This document shows positions 1-10,179 of a stretch of DNA of 64,000 bases, in pieces. Numbering within the stretch: position 1 is the stretch's first letter; every line of letters begins with the position of its first letter. Source of the DNA: Meghimatium bilineatum (lineage: Eukaryota; Mollusca; Gastropoda; Stylommatophora; Philomycidae); NCBI GenBank assembly GCA_034231615.1, contig CM067309.1, positions 23,245,965-23,309,964 of the forward strand, written 5' to 3'. Under the pieces are notes generated by a model that ran no database searches, was not told the DNA's origin, and was given only the letters and a program-made list of their open reading frames with translations. The position numbers and the translations under genes are program-made.

Positions 1-79
1 CTTATATAGGCATGCACATGATGCTAATGAAAGAAGGTACAGACACACTGGCAGATCATCTGGTTACATCTGACAAAAA

Positions 80-270
80 AAACAACTATGGAAGTTTGGG
101 GGTGGATCTATAGGCCAAAGGGCCACAAAAGCCATGCTGGCATCAGATGTGTCAGGCTAAAGATCACAGATATCACAGCTAAGCTGTAAACCATGACACA
201 ATGCCTTTTTTTCTCTGGACTATGCCTCATTAACCAGCAGCAGTTTGAGAATGAACACAGAAGGAAACTT
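80..270 (+). mobile_element. SINE family A copy
   Basis: This degenerate copy contains the blocks that recur more than ten times in the window: a GTGTCAGGC block, a cagatatcacag block, a ccatgacacaa block and a 3' end reading agtttgagaatgaac followed by a purine-rich GAA-type tail. The copy at 23072-23345 is a better reference for the family. No protein is encoded. Confidence 0.75.
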
Positions 271-284
271 CACAACCATAAATA

Positions 285-363
285 AATGGACAAGAAAATA
301 TCAGCATTTGAAATGAAATGCTATCTCAATTCCTTCTCAAACTCCTGCAGATTAACCTTACAG
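285..363. mobile_element. LINE scrap plus SINE-A 3' tip
   Basis: Positions 293-325 encode KISAFEMKCY, the same short stretch found in the LINE relic at 6240-6530 (ISAFEMKYY). Positions 331-356 are the 3' end of a family-A SINE on the minus strand (cttctcaaactcctgcag). Both are too short to say more. Confidence 0.45.
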
Positions 364-540
364 GCTTTATAGGCGCCTATGGTCCCTACGCCATTATGTA
401 ACTAGCACCGATAGGCATTTCCAGTCACCCTATTGCCATGCCCTGATTCATCAGTACGGAACCACACGAAGTTACGCTCACATGAGGTAGAATTCCCGCC
501 ACATGAAGCTAGGAATAATCACAGTCTAACGGTCAAGTTC
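364..540 (+). repeat. Repeat R1, left part (interrupted by PLE1)
   Basis: The segment aligns with the reverse complement of about 62130-62320, with shared landmarks ccctgattcatcagtacgg and ccacatgaagctaggaat. The alignment resumes at about 2156 after PLE1. R1 is therefore an older dispersed repeat that served as the target. Its class is unknown and it has no recognisable coding content. Confidence 0.75.
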
Positions 541-2155
541 TTTTTGGACAAGAGTCCACATCCTTCTGTATCTACTCCCACCCTTATCCGCCTTGCTGAA
601 CTGGTGCTCACACTCAACTCTTTGGAATTCAATGGACATTTTTTTGATCAGATCAGTGGTGTGGCCATGGGCACCAAGATGGGACCTAGCTATGCTTGTC
701 TTTTCATGGGACATCTTGAACATCTAGTTTGGTCGACCTACGATGGCCCATTCCCATCTCTTTTCCACAGATACATTGATGATGGGATAGGTATTACTGA
801 CATGACAGAAGCAGAATTGTCTCGCTTCATCAACAATTTCAACTCCGCTATTAAATTCACATCTACCATTTCCACCACCTCTGTCCATTTCCTGGACATC
901 ATTGTCACTATTCATCCCCCTTACCTCAGCACATCCGTCTACTATAAACTTTCTGCTATAAACTATAAAGCGTCTATTATGGCTTTCTGCTCTACACTTC
1001 TTCTCATCCTCCCGCCTGTCGCAACTCTCTACCCTACTCACAGCTTCTTCGCTTATGTAGCGATGGCGATGATTTTCTCGACAAATCCTCTGAGATGATC
1101 GAGTTCTTTCGTCGACGTTCCTTCCCTGACAGCATTCTTTCATTGGTTTGGCTCCGTGTACGCCAGCTATCTCGCCTTGATACCTTGAATAATTCCCAGG
1201 GTTCTTCCTCCTCCTCTGATATGGTTAAACATGTTCTGACCCTCCATCCCCATAACTTGACTGTCCGTCGCATCCTGCTTAAACATTATTATAGCCTATA
1301 GGCGCGACAAAAATCTGAAGGACATCTTGGTCCACAGCCACCTCAGGTCCTCTGCACCTGACTATTTTGGTACCGTTCGTTGCTACACATGTCCTTATGT
1401 GGTTCAGATATGCTCCATCTCATTTCCCAAGGCCAGTTTCTCCATCGATGAGGCCTTTACATGTGAATCCTGTAATGTTATTTACGTGATCATATGTAAA
1501 CGCTGTGGTAAGCAATACATCGGTGAGACTGGCCTTAGACTGAGCGACCATTTCTGTAACCACCTGCCATTAAACACAGGACACCCACTCCTGTGGCTAA
1601 TCACTTCAACGGCGATGGCCACCGTGGTGCCCTTGACATTCAGGTCACTGCCATCAGATCCTGCACCACCGATGATAGATCTAGGTACGTCCTAGAAAAT
1701 CGTCTCATTTTTTAGTTGGGTACCATCAAGCCATTTGGACTCAATTGTGACCACTCTTTTGCTTAGTTCTCGGTTGGATTGGTATTTGTTGTTTTTATTC
1801 ATCTTGTGCTGCCATTTACGTCATCATTTTGTTCCTCTCGTTCCACCTGTATTATCGTCATTGTGTACTTCCTGTTCATATCCTTCCGGTACCTAACTAC
1901 CATATTTCACTTGGACATGTTTGTTGTAGTGCATTCATTTCTACTTGTGGTATTTTTATGTTTGTATGTTATGTGCGTATCTTGAAAAAGGCCTATTGGT
2001 CAGAAACGTCGATTTTGTCCTGTGTATTGTCATTTGTATGATTATATTCTGTGTTGTTTTGTTTTGTTGTATATACCATATTTATTAATGTAAACATTCG
2101 TCAGTGATAGTGTGTTAGTCGTCATCAAGTAGAACTCCATTACCTGTCTTCCACG
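541..2155 (+). mobile_element. Penelope-like element PLE1: RT plus GIY-YIG endonuclease, decayed
   Basis: A 5'-truncated Penelope-like retroelement. The reverse transcriptase part (about 541-1098) has FFLDKSPHPSVSTPTLIRLA, then GVAMGTKMGPSYACLFMG and the catalytic box FHRYIDDGIG, then FLDIIVTI. After frameshifts the reading continues at 1095-1301 (FFRRRSFPDSI, then LTLHPHNLTVRRILL). The GIY-YIG-type endonuclease is at 1327-1695, with CNVIYVIICKRCGKQYIGETG. The order RT then GIY-YIG nuclease is diagnostic for endonuclease-bearing Penelope-like elements. Frameshifts and a stop before GTIKPFGLN make it inactive. The N-terminal RT portion seen in PLE3 is missing. The tail from 1700 to about 2155 is noncoding and carries a hammerhead-like motif. 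Confidence 0.9.
1981..2010 (+). other. PLE 3' motif, hammerhead-like core
   Basis: The sequence cttgaaaaaggcctattggt then cagaaacgtcg recurs after all PLE copies here (reverse strand at about 21618-21650 and 47876-47903; plus strand at 33662-33692 and 34814-34852). A short GGCC/GGTC helix followed by GAAAC resembles stem II and the GAAA box of a type I hammerhead ribozyme, which Penelope-like elements are known to carry. The first box is CTTGAAAAA instead of CTGATGA, so an active ribozyme is unlikely in this copy. Confidence 0.4.
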
Positions 2156-2593
2156 TGAGTATTATTACTATTATAAGAAGGGAGAAAGCCAGCTGATTTT
2201 GTGAACTAATTTCGGGAACGACTTTGTACATTTTTGATGTCATATTTTACTATCAAATGTAGTACTGTGTGGTAAGTGATCATCGTGGAAAGTAATATCT
2301 ACATGTTTTAATTGTTGTTTTTGAAATTTTTTAAATAGTGTTTAAAGATTTTCCCACCAATTTTCAAATTCACACTTGCTCACAACTGTCATATCACACA
2401 TACAACAACAATAAAACACAATTATATTCATTATTCACTCCTTTATTTACAAGTGCACAAATTATTTTGATATCTTTACAAGCAAAAATGTTATCGAGTT
2501 TATCAAACACTCACAATAAAAACTCAAATTTACCAAAAAAGAATCCAAGCGCAGGGGAAAAATTGTGTAATTTTTTTTATCCAGAGCCCTAAA
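2156..2593 (+). repeat. Repeat R1, right part
   Basis: The alignment to the reverse complement of 61430-62130 resumes here, with agaaagccagctgattttgt and attatattcattattcact as landmarks. Relative to the distal copy, about 280 bp are missing around 2320-2340. The 84-residue open frame at 2338-2592 is a by-product of this repeat. Confidence 0.75.
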
Positions 2594-2860
2594 AGTTAAC
2601 AGGATGTAGTCAGGAGAACAGAATGTGTTGTCCTGGTTTACAGCTCAACTGAAATATCTGTGCCTTTTGGCCTGACACATCTGACTTGAACACTGCTTCT
2701 GGCTCACTTGGATCTCTTCCTTCACTCCACAGGATGGGACAGCCAACTACATCCAAAAACCTCATAAATTTGTGTCTTACAACATGCTTGGCAGTAATAG
2801 TGGCCTTATTCTTTGCACCCTAAACTAGAAGTCCAAGCCCGATTGTCACACAGGAAGGAA
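2594..2860 (-). mobile_element. SINE family A copy
   Basis: It reads aggatgtagtcaggagaa, then ggcctgacacatctgactt, then gatgggacagccaact, then ttattctttgcaccctaaac, which is the reverse complement of the family-A consensus. The GAA tail is absent at the left edge, where it abuts repeat R1. The 69-residue minus-strand frame at 2820-3029 is not a gene. Confidence 0.7.
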
Positions 2861-3268
2861 AGAGAATGAGACGTAAACCAAGACAACGAAGGACATGGGA
2901 TACTAAAAGCTTTTTGAAGAATATAATGGAAGAGGGTGCCAGCTTGCAGAGAACATTTGGTGTGGCATACAGAATGACAGTGAGGACAACATTCTGCAAA
3001 GGAAAAGTCCCATAGAATAAATTCTTCAAGAAGGTGTCATGCTATTTTTTGTCTCAAAAATATTTGGTTTAGATTCTTGTTGCGATGCTAATATCTAGTC
3101 CATATTCCCTAATTGATTAGTTTACTCTTATTCCTTTCAAGTAAAATACTTCAAAGAAATAATTTTTACAAACTTAATTACAACAGAAACAATTCTATGT
3201 CATTAATAAATGATTCAGAAAAACTGTTTGACATAGGACAAATATACATGCAACATTGTCCAACCAAC

Positions 3269-3399
3269 CTCTTGCCTGCCACAGCCCCATCATTTTTGCC
3301 TAATGGGTCATCTAATTCCACACCTGCCCACACTCCTTTTGCAAAGTCAGTCTCACCGATGTATCGAAGAACTCCAGACTTGGAACCACTAACAAAAAC
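3269..3399 (-). CDS. CLIP1: CLIP-170-like protein, coding exon 5 (CAP-Gly domain 2)
   Basis: The exon begins after an AG at 3401-3400 and ends before a GT at 3268-3267. It gives 43 codons plus two bases, about residues 230-272 of the assembled protein. It encodes [20 protein letters not shown] and then [20 protein letters not shown]. The GKNDG motif, which binds C-terminal EEY/F tails of alpha-tubulin, EB proteins and CLIPs, and the GETDFAKG stretch are typical of the second CAP-Gly domain of CLIP-170. Exon 4 ends in frame with VRVGDR, so the junction is seamless. The donor (AG|GTTGGT) is weak. The next exon, expected to start with a YFQC-like stretch, was not seen in the remaining 3.2 kb, so the gene probably leaves the window. 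Confidence 0.92.
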
Positions 3400-3417
3400 C
3401 TAAATTTGTAACACATT

Positions 3418-3468
3418 AATAATGACATGTATTCTAATAATGACATGTATTCTAATAATGACATACAT
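3418..3468. repeat. 18-bp tandem repeat, three units
   Basis: The unit taataatgacatgtattc is repeated almost perfectly two and a half to three times just upstream of CLIP exon 5 (within intron 4). Confidence 0.85.
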
Positions 3469-3493
3469 TAGACAAGAGCTCGTCTTCAGTATA

Positions 3494-3680
3494 CTAATAG
3501 TACTTAAGTAAAACAGGTCGATCAGTTTTACAATGAACGCACAGACTATCAGATTATTGGGTACGGGTATGAAAAAATGCAGATAACATTATACAAGATA
3601 GTTTTGTACATGTACCCTATAGTCTCATAGTCATTGTAAACCTGATAGATCTTATGTTTTACTTAAGCACTATTGTTATA
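3494..3680. mobile_element. Foldback MITE, empty
   Basis: Two arms of about 85 bp form an imperfect inverted repeat: caatagt-type ends, cttaagtaaaac, agttttacaatg and attgggtac on the left, with their complements on the right and a short loop. The same element occurs at 21521-22163, where a Penelope fragment occupies the loop. No protein is encoded, so it is probably a nonautonomous DNA element. Confidence 0.75.
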
Positions 3681-3799
3681 CAGTTTTACAGCAGTCTCAT
3701 TTATTATTGCTGGGTATTAGGTCTGTTGATTATCCTATTCGCATACAGGACACGTCCATAGGTGCTCAGATCTCCGCTTTAGTAAATCTCTCAGGGTAT

Positions 3800-4560
3800 T
3801 ATGGCTGATGGTTCCGGTTCTATGCTGGTTCACTGCTCTTTTTGAAATTTTTGTAGTGTTCGCTACAGGCCATGCCCATCCTCGCTCTTAATTCGCACTT
3901 CTCGATATTGACCCATGCTTATTCATCTCAAAATCCTCTGATCATGAGGATTCATGAAGAGCAATGATTATGTCTGTTCGTTCCATAGGATGACTGTTGT
4001 GGTGGCGAGGCAAGCTAATTGGTCTGCCCATTTGTTTCCCTCCATGCCCGCATGTCCGGGGACAAACATAAGCGTGAGTTTTCATAGTGATGCCTGCATT
4101 TTAGCTCCCTCTAATGACTCAACCCATCTCCTACCTACATCACCAGTTTTGACTTTCTGAATCATATTCATTGTCACTTAGTATGCATGCATGGGAATAG
4201 GCTTGCAATTTCAGCCAGTTAAGTGCCTGCGTTATGGTAAATACTTCCATTCTTAGACTGCTTGTTATTGCAGTAAAGGCACCACTGACTTCGTGTACTG
4301 TTCTTCCTTTTGATCTGGTAGTAAAGGCCCATGTTCATCAGTGGTGATGGATGACTGACCCGTCCATGTAAATCACAACATCTGTGTCATTGGCATGCTC
4401 GCAGATGAGTACCTTGACCTCAGAATCCACGTTCACAGGGCTGTGTTCCCTGCACTCTCTATTGAGTGTAATGATGGTCTTGACTGCCTCTTGAAAGACC
4501 ATAGGAATAGGTATGCATTCCTCGCCAGGAGTTATGCCTTCTGGGGTGCAGATTTGTTTA
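3800..4560 (-). pseudogene. LINE RNase H domain relic
   Basis: On the minus strand, fragments spell an RNase HI domain as found after the RT in some non-LTR retrotransposons: YMDGSV near 4350, TWAFTTRSKGRTVHEVSGAF and ITSSLRMEVFTITQALNWLK in the middle, and VPGHAGMEGNKWADQ near 4025-4085. The last string carries the late His and Asp motif residues of RNase H. Frameshifts and stops interrupt it. It lies in CLIP intron 4 and differs from the family whose ORF lies at 39452-40507. Confidence 0.75.
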
Positions 4561-4759
4561 ACGGTATTATTGGTAAGTATACTACGTTAAACATTGAGAT
4601 AATGAAACTGTATAGAGGATACTGATTACATTGTTGAACTAAACTTCTAGGTATTCATACAAGTTCCCCTACTTACATGTTAAACATTCCCTTTCCATTG
4701 ATACTTGATTAAAAACAAGCATTATTACACTAGGGGTGATTCCCAAGTTCATCAGACAT

Positions 4760-5130
4760 CTAAGAATGTATAAACTTAGTGTCAAAATGGTGTAAAATAA
4801 CAGCAGTGTTTTTCTGCTTGCCAATAAGCCTAGTTTCAGAGAGGAGCTGGACGCCACCGAGGAAGATTCTGTCCATAGAAATGCTACACTGGCGATGGTG
4901 AAACGACATAAATGTGCTTGGTTTCGACATCTAATGACACACAGCTCTAAAATTATTTTGCAAGGAACAGTTGAGGATGGAATGACAGAGACGGCGAAAG
5001 AATATCCTGGCTTTATAATATCAAGGAATGGTCTGGGCATGCTTTCTCTACACTCCTCTGAAGGGTTGAGGATAGAGATGTTTGGAAAGCTTATAAGCTT
5101 TATAATTATTATAAGCTTAGTGTTCCAGTC
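4760..5130 (+). pseudogene. LINE family K 3' relic
   Basis: The open frame at 4895-5323 includes MVKRHKCAWFRHLMTHSSKI followed by ILQGTVEDG, which matches the C-terminal part of a non-LTR polyprotein (consensus type KRRKLAWFGHVTRHD, then LQGTLEGGRRRGRQRK). Related relics occur at 7560-7850, 33905-34155 and 59150-59745. It is broken by indels. Confidence 0.7.
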
Positions 5131-5170
5131 AATTGTTGGTCGTGGATTGTTTGGATCTTTCCAAAAGGGT

Positions 5171-5425
5171 GTTCTTCTTCTTCCTCTGTGTTTGTTCTGT
5201 AACTCCTGCAGATTAACAGGCTGTAGTCCAGAGAATGGAATGTGTTGTCATGTTTTACAACTTTTCTGCGATATCTACACCTCTCTGCCTGATACATCCC
5301 CCTTTAGCAAGACTTCTGGGTGACTTTGACCCTATGTGGGTTGGGACAGCCAACTCCACTCCACAACCTCCATAGTTGCCTCTTACAACATGCATGGAAG
5401 GTAAACAATATTGTGACTTTTTCGG
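5171..5425 (-). mobile_element. SINE family A copy
   Basis: A near full-length copy. Its (GAA)n tail is at the left edge on the plus strand as ttcttcttcttcc, followed by aactcctgcagattaacagg, agcctgatacatc-type and gggacagccaactccact blocks, and a 5' end near 5425. Confidence 0.85.
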
Positions 5426-5576
5426 GCCCAGCAAACAAGAGGGTATAAGTTTACCTAAACTACATCTTCCATATACTGGGCATAAGCAATACATAAGAAC
5501 TACAGTAACTTGCAATGAGACGCTCACCATAGAAAGAAATGACTACTGCCCTATTAGCCATTTATCACTCACAAGG

Positions 5577-5675
5577 AACTAGCTAGCTAGTTAACTAACT
5601 AACTTTTGCTAACCAACTAACTTTAGCTAACCCACTAACTAACAATAGTTAACCAACTAACTTTAATTAACTAAA
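5577..5675. repeat. TTAACTAAC-type short tandem repeat
   Basis: Imperfect iterations of ctaacca, actaacttt and tagttaac fill about 100 bp in CLIP intron 4, about 130 bp from exon 4. Confidence 0.8.
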
Positions 5676-5807
5676 ATCTTACAAAGTTTGAAAACTAAAA
5701 AGATAATCCCTCCTGTACCTCCAGAAATATTCAGTCAAAATTATGCAGTGATTCACTGAAAATCCCCACATCAGAACTTCAGATAATATGCAAACATTTG
5801 TACTCAC

Positions 5808-5966
5808 CCTATCTCCAACCCTGACACCTCCAGGCATTGTGCCAGGCAATCTTAAAGGAGTCACACCACTACCTAATCCAGTGGGGGTAGATCCAGCAGG
5901 TGATACTTTGTGAAGACTAGAGGATGAAGTTGACAGAGTTTTACTAGAACTCAAGCCAAGTCGAGA
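5808..5966 (-). CDS. CLIP1: CLIP-170-like protein, coding exon 4 (Ser-rich linker, start of CAP-Gly 2)
   Basis: The exon follows an ...CCATAG acceptor and ends at AGG|GTGAGT. It is 159 bp, 53 codons, phase 0 at both ends (residues 177-229). It starts SRLGLSSSKTLSTSSSSLHK and ends PGGVRVGDR. The Ser/Gly/Pro-rich linker between the two CAP-Gly domains of CLIP-170 is low-complexity and phosphorylated in known homologs. The VRVGDR end is the first strand of CAP-Gly 2, completed by exon 5. Confidence 0.9.
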
Positions 5967-6047
5967 CTATGGAGAGAAAAAAGAGAAATAGTTAAGAGCA
6001 TTTCTCCCTGCTACTATTATATTATTTTTGTATAGTTACTGACTGCA

Positions 6048-6198
6048 AAAGACAGATGAATAGGGCCATTGGTGCAAATAAAATGGTGACACAGAGCATT
6101 TCCATTCTCTGGACTAAATCCTGCTGAAAATCTAGTATGTGCATTGTCATTCTACAAGAGAGATCCAGCGGGAGTTTGAGAATGAACTATGAAGAAGT
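6048..6198 (+). mobile_element. SINE family B copy
   Basis: It shows gggccattggtgcaaataaaa, then attctctggactaaatcctg, then gatccagcgggagtttgaga, and ends gaagaag. These are the family-B landmarks; B shares its centre and tail with family A. Confidence 0.8.
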
Positions 6199-6239
6199 AT
6201 AGTTACTGAAACATTACATTTATTTATTGTGTTTGTATT

Positions 6240-6530
6240 ATTTATTTATAGTCAGCAACTTTGAATATCTGGGATCATTCATGAACACCAGATTACTCGT
6301 CAGAGATTAGAAAATCTATGGCAAGGAGTAAACAGAAAATCAAAGCTACAACTATTAAGAAGCTATATTTTTCCAGTGGGAGGATATGATTATGAGACGT
6401 GGGCAATGACATCCCCAACTGAAATGGAAATATCAGCATTTGAAATGAAATATTATAGAAAGGTTCTAAGCATAACAGAAAGACAAACCAACACAGACAT
6501 CTGCAAAGACCTAAAAATATTCTTGTTTAG
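6240..6530 (+). pseudogene. LINE C-terminal relic
   Basis: Frames spell VSNFEYLGSF and then ISAFEMKYYRKVLSITERQT with frameshifts between, the usual pattern after the reverse transcriptase in non-LTR elements. It lies in CLIP intron 3. Confidence 0.65.
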
Positions 6531-6539
6531 AAACTAGCA

Positions 6540-6915
6540 CCATATCACGCGGGGAACTCCCATAAGTGCTCTGCTCTCTGTTTTAGTAGCTATCTAAATG
6601 TATGCAGCCTTAAAGACCCAGTCAAGGGTTGATTACGTGATCTTCGGTTCTTTCCAAAAAAGAGTACATTTTCTTCCCTCAACAATAATCACTTCCAATT
6701 CTGTCATTCTTTGTATGTGTACATTTTCAGTCTCATTACCAACGTCTTCAATTTTACAATGAATTTATGACTGCTTTAATTAAGTCAGCTGTATATCTTC
6801 TCAGTACTTTGCCATCAATCGCAGCATTGCCTGCCAATGAGTCAGCTCTTTCGTATCCTCTGACCCCAGCACAAATAGAGAAAGATATGCAGTCATAATT
6901 AAGTGACTGGCAATA
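6540..6915 (-). pseudogene. LINE RNase H-end relic
   Basis: Minus-strand translation near 6790-6910 gives CAGVRGYERADSLAGNAAID, the end of an RNase HI domain (the G..G.E.AD motif). It is the same broad class as the relic at 3800-4560 but a different sequence. Confidence 0.6.
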
Positions 6916-7119
6916 TCAGTTTGTACCAGGATGTATGCACTATTGATAGATGAAAATAGAATGAGGTCAGAGTAATGCCATTAAGTGATGGAATCATGAG
7001 TGTCAAATCAGACCAAGTGAAAGCCTGAAGTCAGTGATGACATTTGTACACACAGACTATACAAACACACTATGTAGTGTGCATGTGTAAGATCACACAA
7101 GGACAAAAATGGAGATGGA

Positions 7120-7275
7120 GGCTACCAATGAGTACCTTACGCATGAGTTAGGGAAGGTAAAGCCTGCAAGGAAGGGAAGTGGCTACCCCACCTAATAGTT
7201 GCTGCTCCTTAGTACATGAAAAGTTATCTTCATCCCCAACGACAGGTTGCTGCCAAGGGACCTACCTTTACCTTT
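7120..7275 (+). mobile_element. SINE family C copy
   Basis: It contains gctaccccacctaatagttg, gctccttagtacatgaa, caggttgctgccaagggacc and a tail of ttaccttta units. The same blocks are seen at 27060-27350; the 36171 copy retains the head. Confidence 0.7.
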
Positions 7276-7297
7276 ACATAAAATAAGTTCAACTTAC

Positions 7298-7492
7298 CGA
7301 TGGTCTCAAAGGCATACTTGAAGATGGTCCTGTGATTCCGTTAGATGCAGATGTGTTGTGTAACTGTGTAGGTTTTAAATCTGAGTTAGAGAGTTTGGAC
7401 TCGCTAGAAGGACTGTGACTACGCTGAGTTGGTGATTGCTGAGTGTGTGAGAGCTTACTCAGGCGAGAAAACACTCCTCTCTTGGCTTCACA
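7298..7492 (-). CDS. CLIP1: CLIP-170-like protein, coding exon 3 (end of CAP-Gly 1, linker)
   Basis: The exon follows a TCTGCCAG acceptor and ends TCG|GTAAGT. It is 195 bp, 65 codons, phase 0 at both ends (residues 112-176). It starts CEAKRGVFSRLSKLSHTQQ, which completes the YFQ|C...G.F.R..KL signature at the end of the first CAP-Gly domain. The rest is a Ser/Thr/Pro/Gln-rich linker ending SSSMPLRPS. It joins exon 2 and exon 4 without frame change. Confidence 0.92.
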
Positions 7493-7559
7493 CTGGCAGA
7501 TAATCAATAATTCCATGACTTAACAGAAAAAAATATGCAATTTTTTTTCAAACAAAATT

Positions 7560-7850
7560 TAGATTTACATTACAGAGTATAATCAACTAGCATGGTATGG
7601 ACATGTATGCTGACGATTCCTTGCTAAAAACAATACTGCAAGGAACCGTCAAAAGTGGAAGAAACAGGAGGACAAAACAGGAGCACAAAGAGACAACATC
7701 AAGGACTGGACCCAAAAAAAATAATTTGTTTCCACTCGTCCACATAATTGAAGATAGAAATCGCTAGAAGACTGTGTGTTGATGCTTCCAATGTGGTACG
7801 CCCACGACTATGACAGGTTTATAGATAGAGATAGATAATAATCTCCTGGA
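7560..7850 (+). pseudogene. LINE family K 3' relic with GATA-type tail
   Basis: It contains LAWYGHV, the sequence tactgcaaggaac, and the family-K end gtgttgatgcttccaatgtg then gtacgcccacgac, followed by a short gatagagatagata tail. Confidence 0.65.
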
Positions 7851-8589
7851 CTGTGGTCATGTTAGATCTTCAAGTCTGTAAACAGGGCAAAGTCAAGCCT
7901 ACTAATCCTATATCTTGTCTTAGGTCAACATAATATGGATAGATCCAAAAGAATGGGTCATAGTAATATGAGCAGTATTGTATCAATGTTCCCTTTAATT
8001 GTCTTCTCATTTGAGGAAATAAGAAGATGCCTGAGCAGTGAATATTTCCAAGTTTTCTGCCACATTTAAACAAATTTGTTTTAAAAAGGCACTTGCTTGT
8101 TCTTTAAGTGCATTGGTGGTACATTTCATGAATGAACAATTCCTCCTGATTATATGTGTAGAAAGTGACGTTAGAGGGAATATTGATTGTGATATGTATT
8201 CACAGATGTGATTTTCAATTTCACATGAGAATTTATGTATGTATGAAGTCCTGAGAGATTGAGATTAGGCTACGCTAGAACATTTTAATGACTGGATCTC
8301 AGGAGAAACTGAATGGTGTCACTTAAAAATAATTTGAATCAAATATGTCACACATATTTCATCCTGTAAGTTAATGCCATTGAACAATGTCATGCTGAAG
8401 TTAGATGTCAGACTGAAAGGTGCAGATATTGCAACTACATGGGAAATGATGATGTGTAAGGTTCAATCTCCCCCATTCCCATTAGGAAATTGAAACATGA
8501 CATTTAATATTAGGAATTTTGCAAGAATGTGGATAAACCACCCTTTCTCCTGAAATATTAATCACAGAAAGGTTATCAGATTTCTTGAA

Positions 8590-8650
8590 GTGCACTTTGG
8601 ACTATATCCTGCTAGCTAGCAGGAGTTTGAGAGTGAATGAAGATAAAAAA
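8590..8650 (+). mobile_element. SINE 3' fragment
   Basis: Only the 3' end is kept: ggactatatcctgct then gcaggagtttgagagtgaa and an A/G-rich tail. Confidence 0.6.
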
Positions 8651-8689
8651 CAACAGAATGTCTTAATCTTTAATTTGGGGCAGCATAAA

Positions 8690-9362
8690 AGATATGCAAT
8701 AACCAGAAGTAATGAATATTGCAAGAGAAAAGGAGAACATCAACATACAGATAAACAATAAACAACTAAAACAAGTAGATAATTTCAAATATCTGGGCAG
8801 CACATTGAGATATGACAAGAAGCAGAAATAAACGCAAGATGTAATAAGGCCTGTCAGGTCATTGGTTATTAACACCTTTACTAAGAAACAAAGATATTAC
8901 ACTAGAAACTAAGAAAGAGCTATTCAACACCATTTTTTTTACCAACATTGTGTTATCAGTGTCAAACTTGGACATTAGATTCTAGAACAATTCATAGATT
9001 AACACCACTGAAATGAAATGTGTGAGACGTATGATTGGAGTTAGCTTGAGAGACAAAAATCAGGAATGAAGCACTAAGGAAACAATTAGGGATCAAGTCA
9101 ACAATAGAATACATCCAGAAACAACAAGTTAAATGGTTTTGGCCACATAACCAGACAGAAAGAACAAAGTATATCCAAAAAACCCTTAACAAACGATACG
9201 AACAGTCTACCTATTGGACACCCTCGTAAAAGGTGGATAGTGTATTAGAGACACTCGGAAATATAACAGCGGAAGAGGCAAATAGAAGGGTATAAGACCG
9301 TACACTCACTCTCCCCTCATCACCGGAAGGTACATGAGGACAGAAAGAAGAAGAAGAACATA
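8690..9362 (+). pseudogene. LINE family J relic, (GAA)n tail
   Basis: Frames read FKYLGSTLRYDK-like, LCYQCQTWTLDSRT, EMKCVRRMIGVSLRDKN, then IEYIQKQQ-type, GHITRQ-type and GRPRKRW-type motifs in broken frames. This is the C-terminal region of a non-LTR polyprotein. The 3' end aggacagaaagaagaagaag is also the end of the family-J copy inserted in PLE3 (49649-49943, minus strand). Located in CLIP intron 2. Confidence 0.75.
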
Positions 9363-9499
9363 GAAGATATGTTATCATCTTTGACTCGAGACATGAAGAA
9401 GCACTCCGCAATATATATGAGATGTAGAAGACAGACTTAGGGAGCTGCAGAGTGTAATATTCAGTCATTCACCCACTGACCAGCAGACACTGTAGTCTT

Positions 9500-10170
9500 A
9501 TTTGTAATTTGAAAAATTATTAGTGGTTCACCAAGAGACCAGGAAGTAGGGTACCAGGGGTAAAACTCTGGGAAGGTTAAAGAATTACACCATAGCTGCT
9601 GAGCAGGTGCAGTAGACAACGCTAGTTTGGGATCTGGTCAACCACTCACTAGGACTCACAGACTTTTAGTGAGGTAGGTAGTAACTACTTCAGATTTTCA
9701 TATGCTGTAAAATGTCAGAATGATGGTCTAGCCAAACTCCATTCCATAGAGGCCACACCAACAATGGGGAAAATGTGTGCAGTCCCATGCAGTATACTTT
9801 GAAGAGGATTCAGGTTTGAGACCTCAAGTGAGTAATCATATTTTTTTCAGTTCAAAGGTAGGAAATTATTATAACAGACATCACACTTGTTTTCCATGCA
9901 TAAATAAATTGGTGTATAAATTGAGTCTATAGCATTACTATTACAATTAATTTGTATATAAGTTCAATACACTAACATTACTATTTGTGTAAAAGTTGAA
10001 TATATAACATTACTATAATAATTTATGTATAAGTTGATTATATAACATTTATTACAATTTCTTTTACCACAATAGAAAACCTATTTATCTCATCATCTCT
10101 CAATACCCTGTGAAGCATGTCTTCAAGAAATCTCATTACCCACTACCATATAATGTAGGCACACAAGGCA
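9500..10170. other. CLIP intron 2, no feature recognised
   Basis: AT-rich sequence. Positions 9900-10060 contain loose iterations of tataacattactataat. No exon or element was identified. Confidence 0.5.
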
Positions 10171-10179
10171 TAAATTTAC

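Noticed and set aside
724-1143. Minus-strand 139-codon frame
   Set aside because: Opposite strand of the PLE1 reverse transcriptase.
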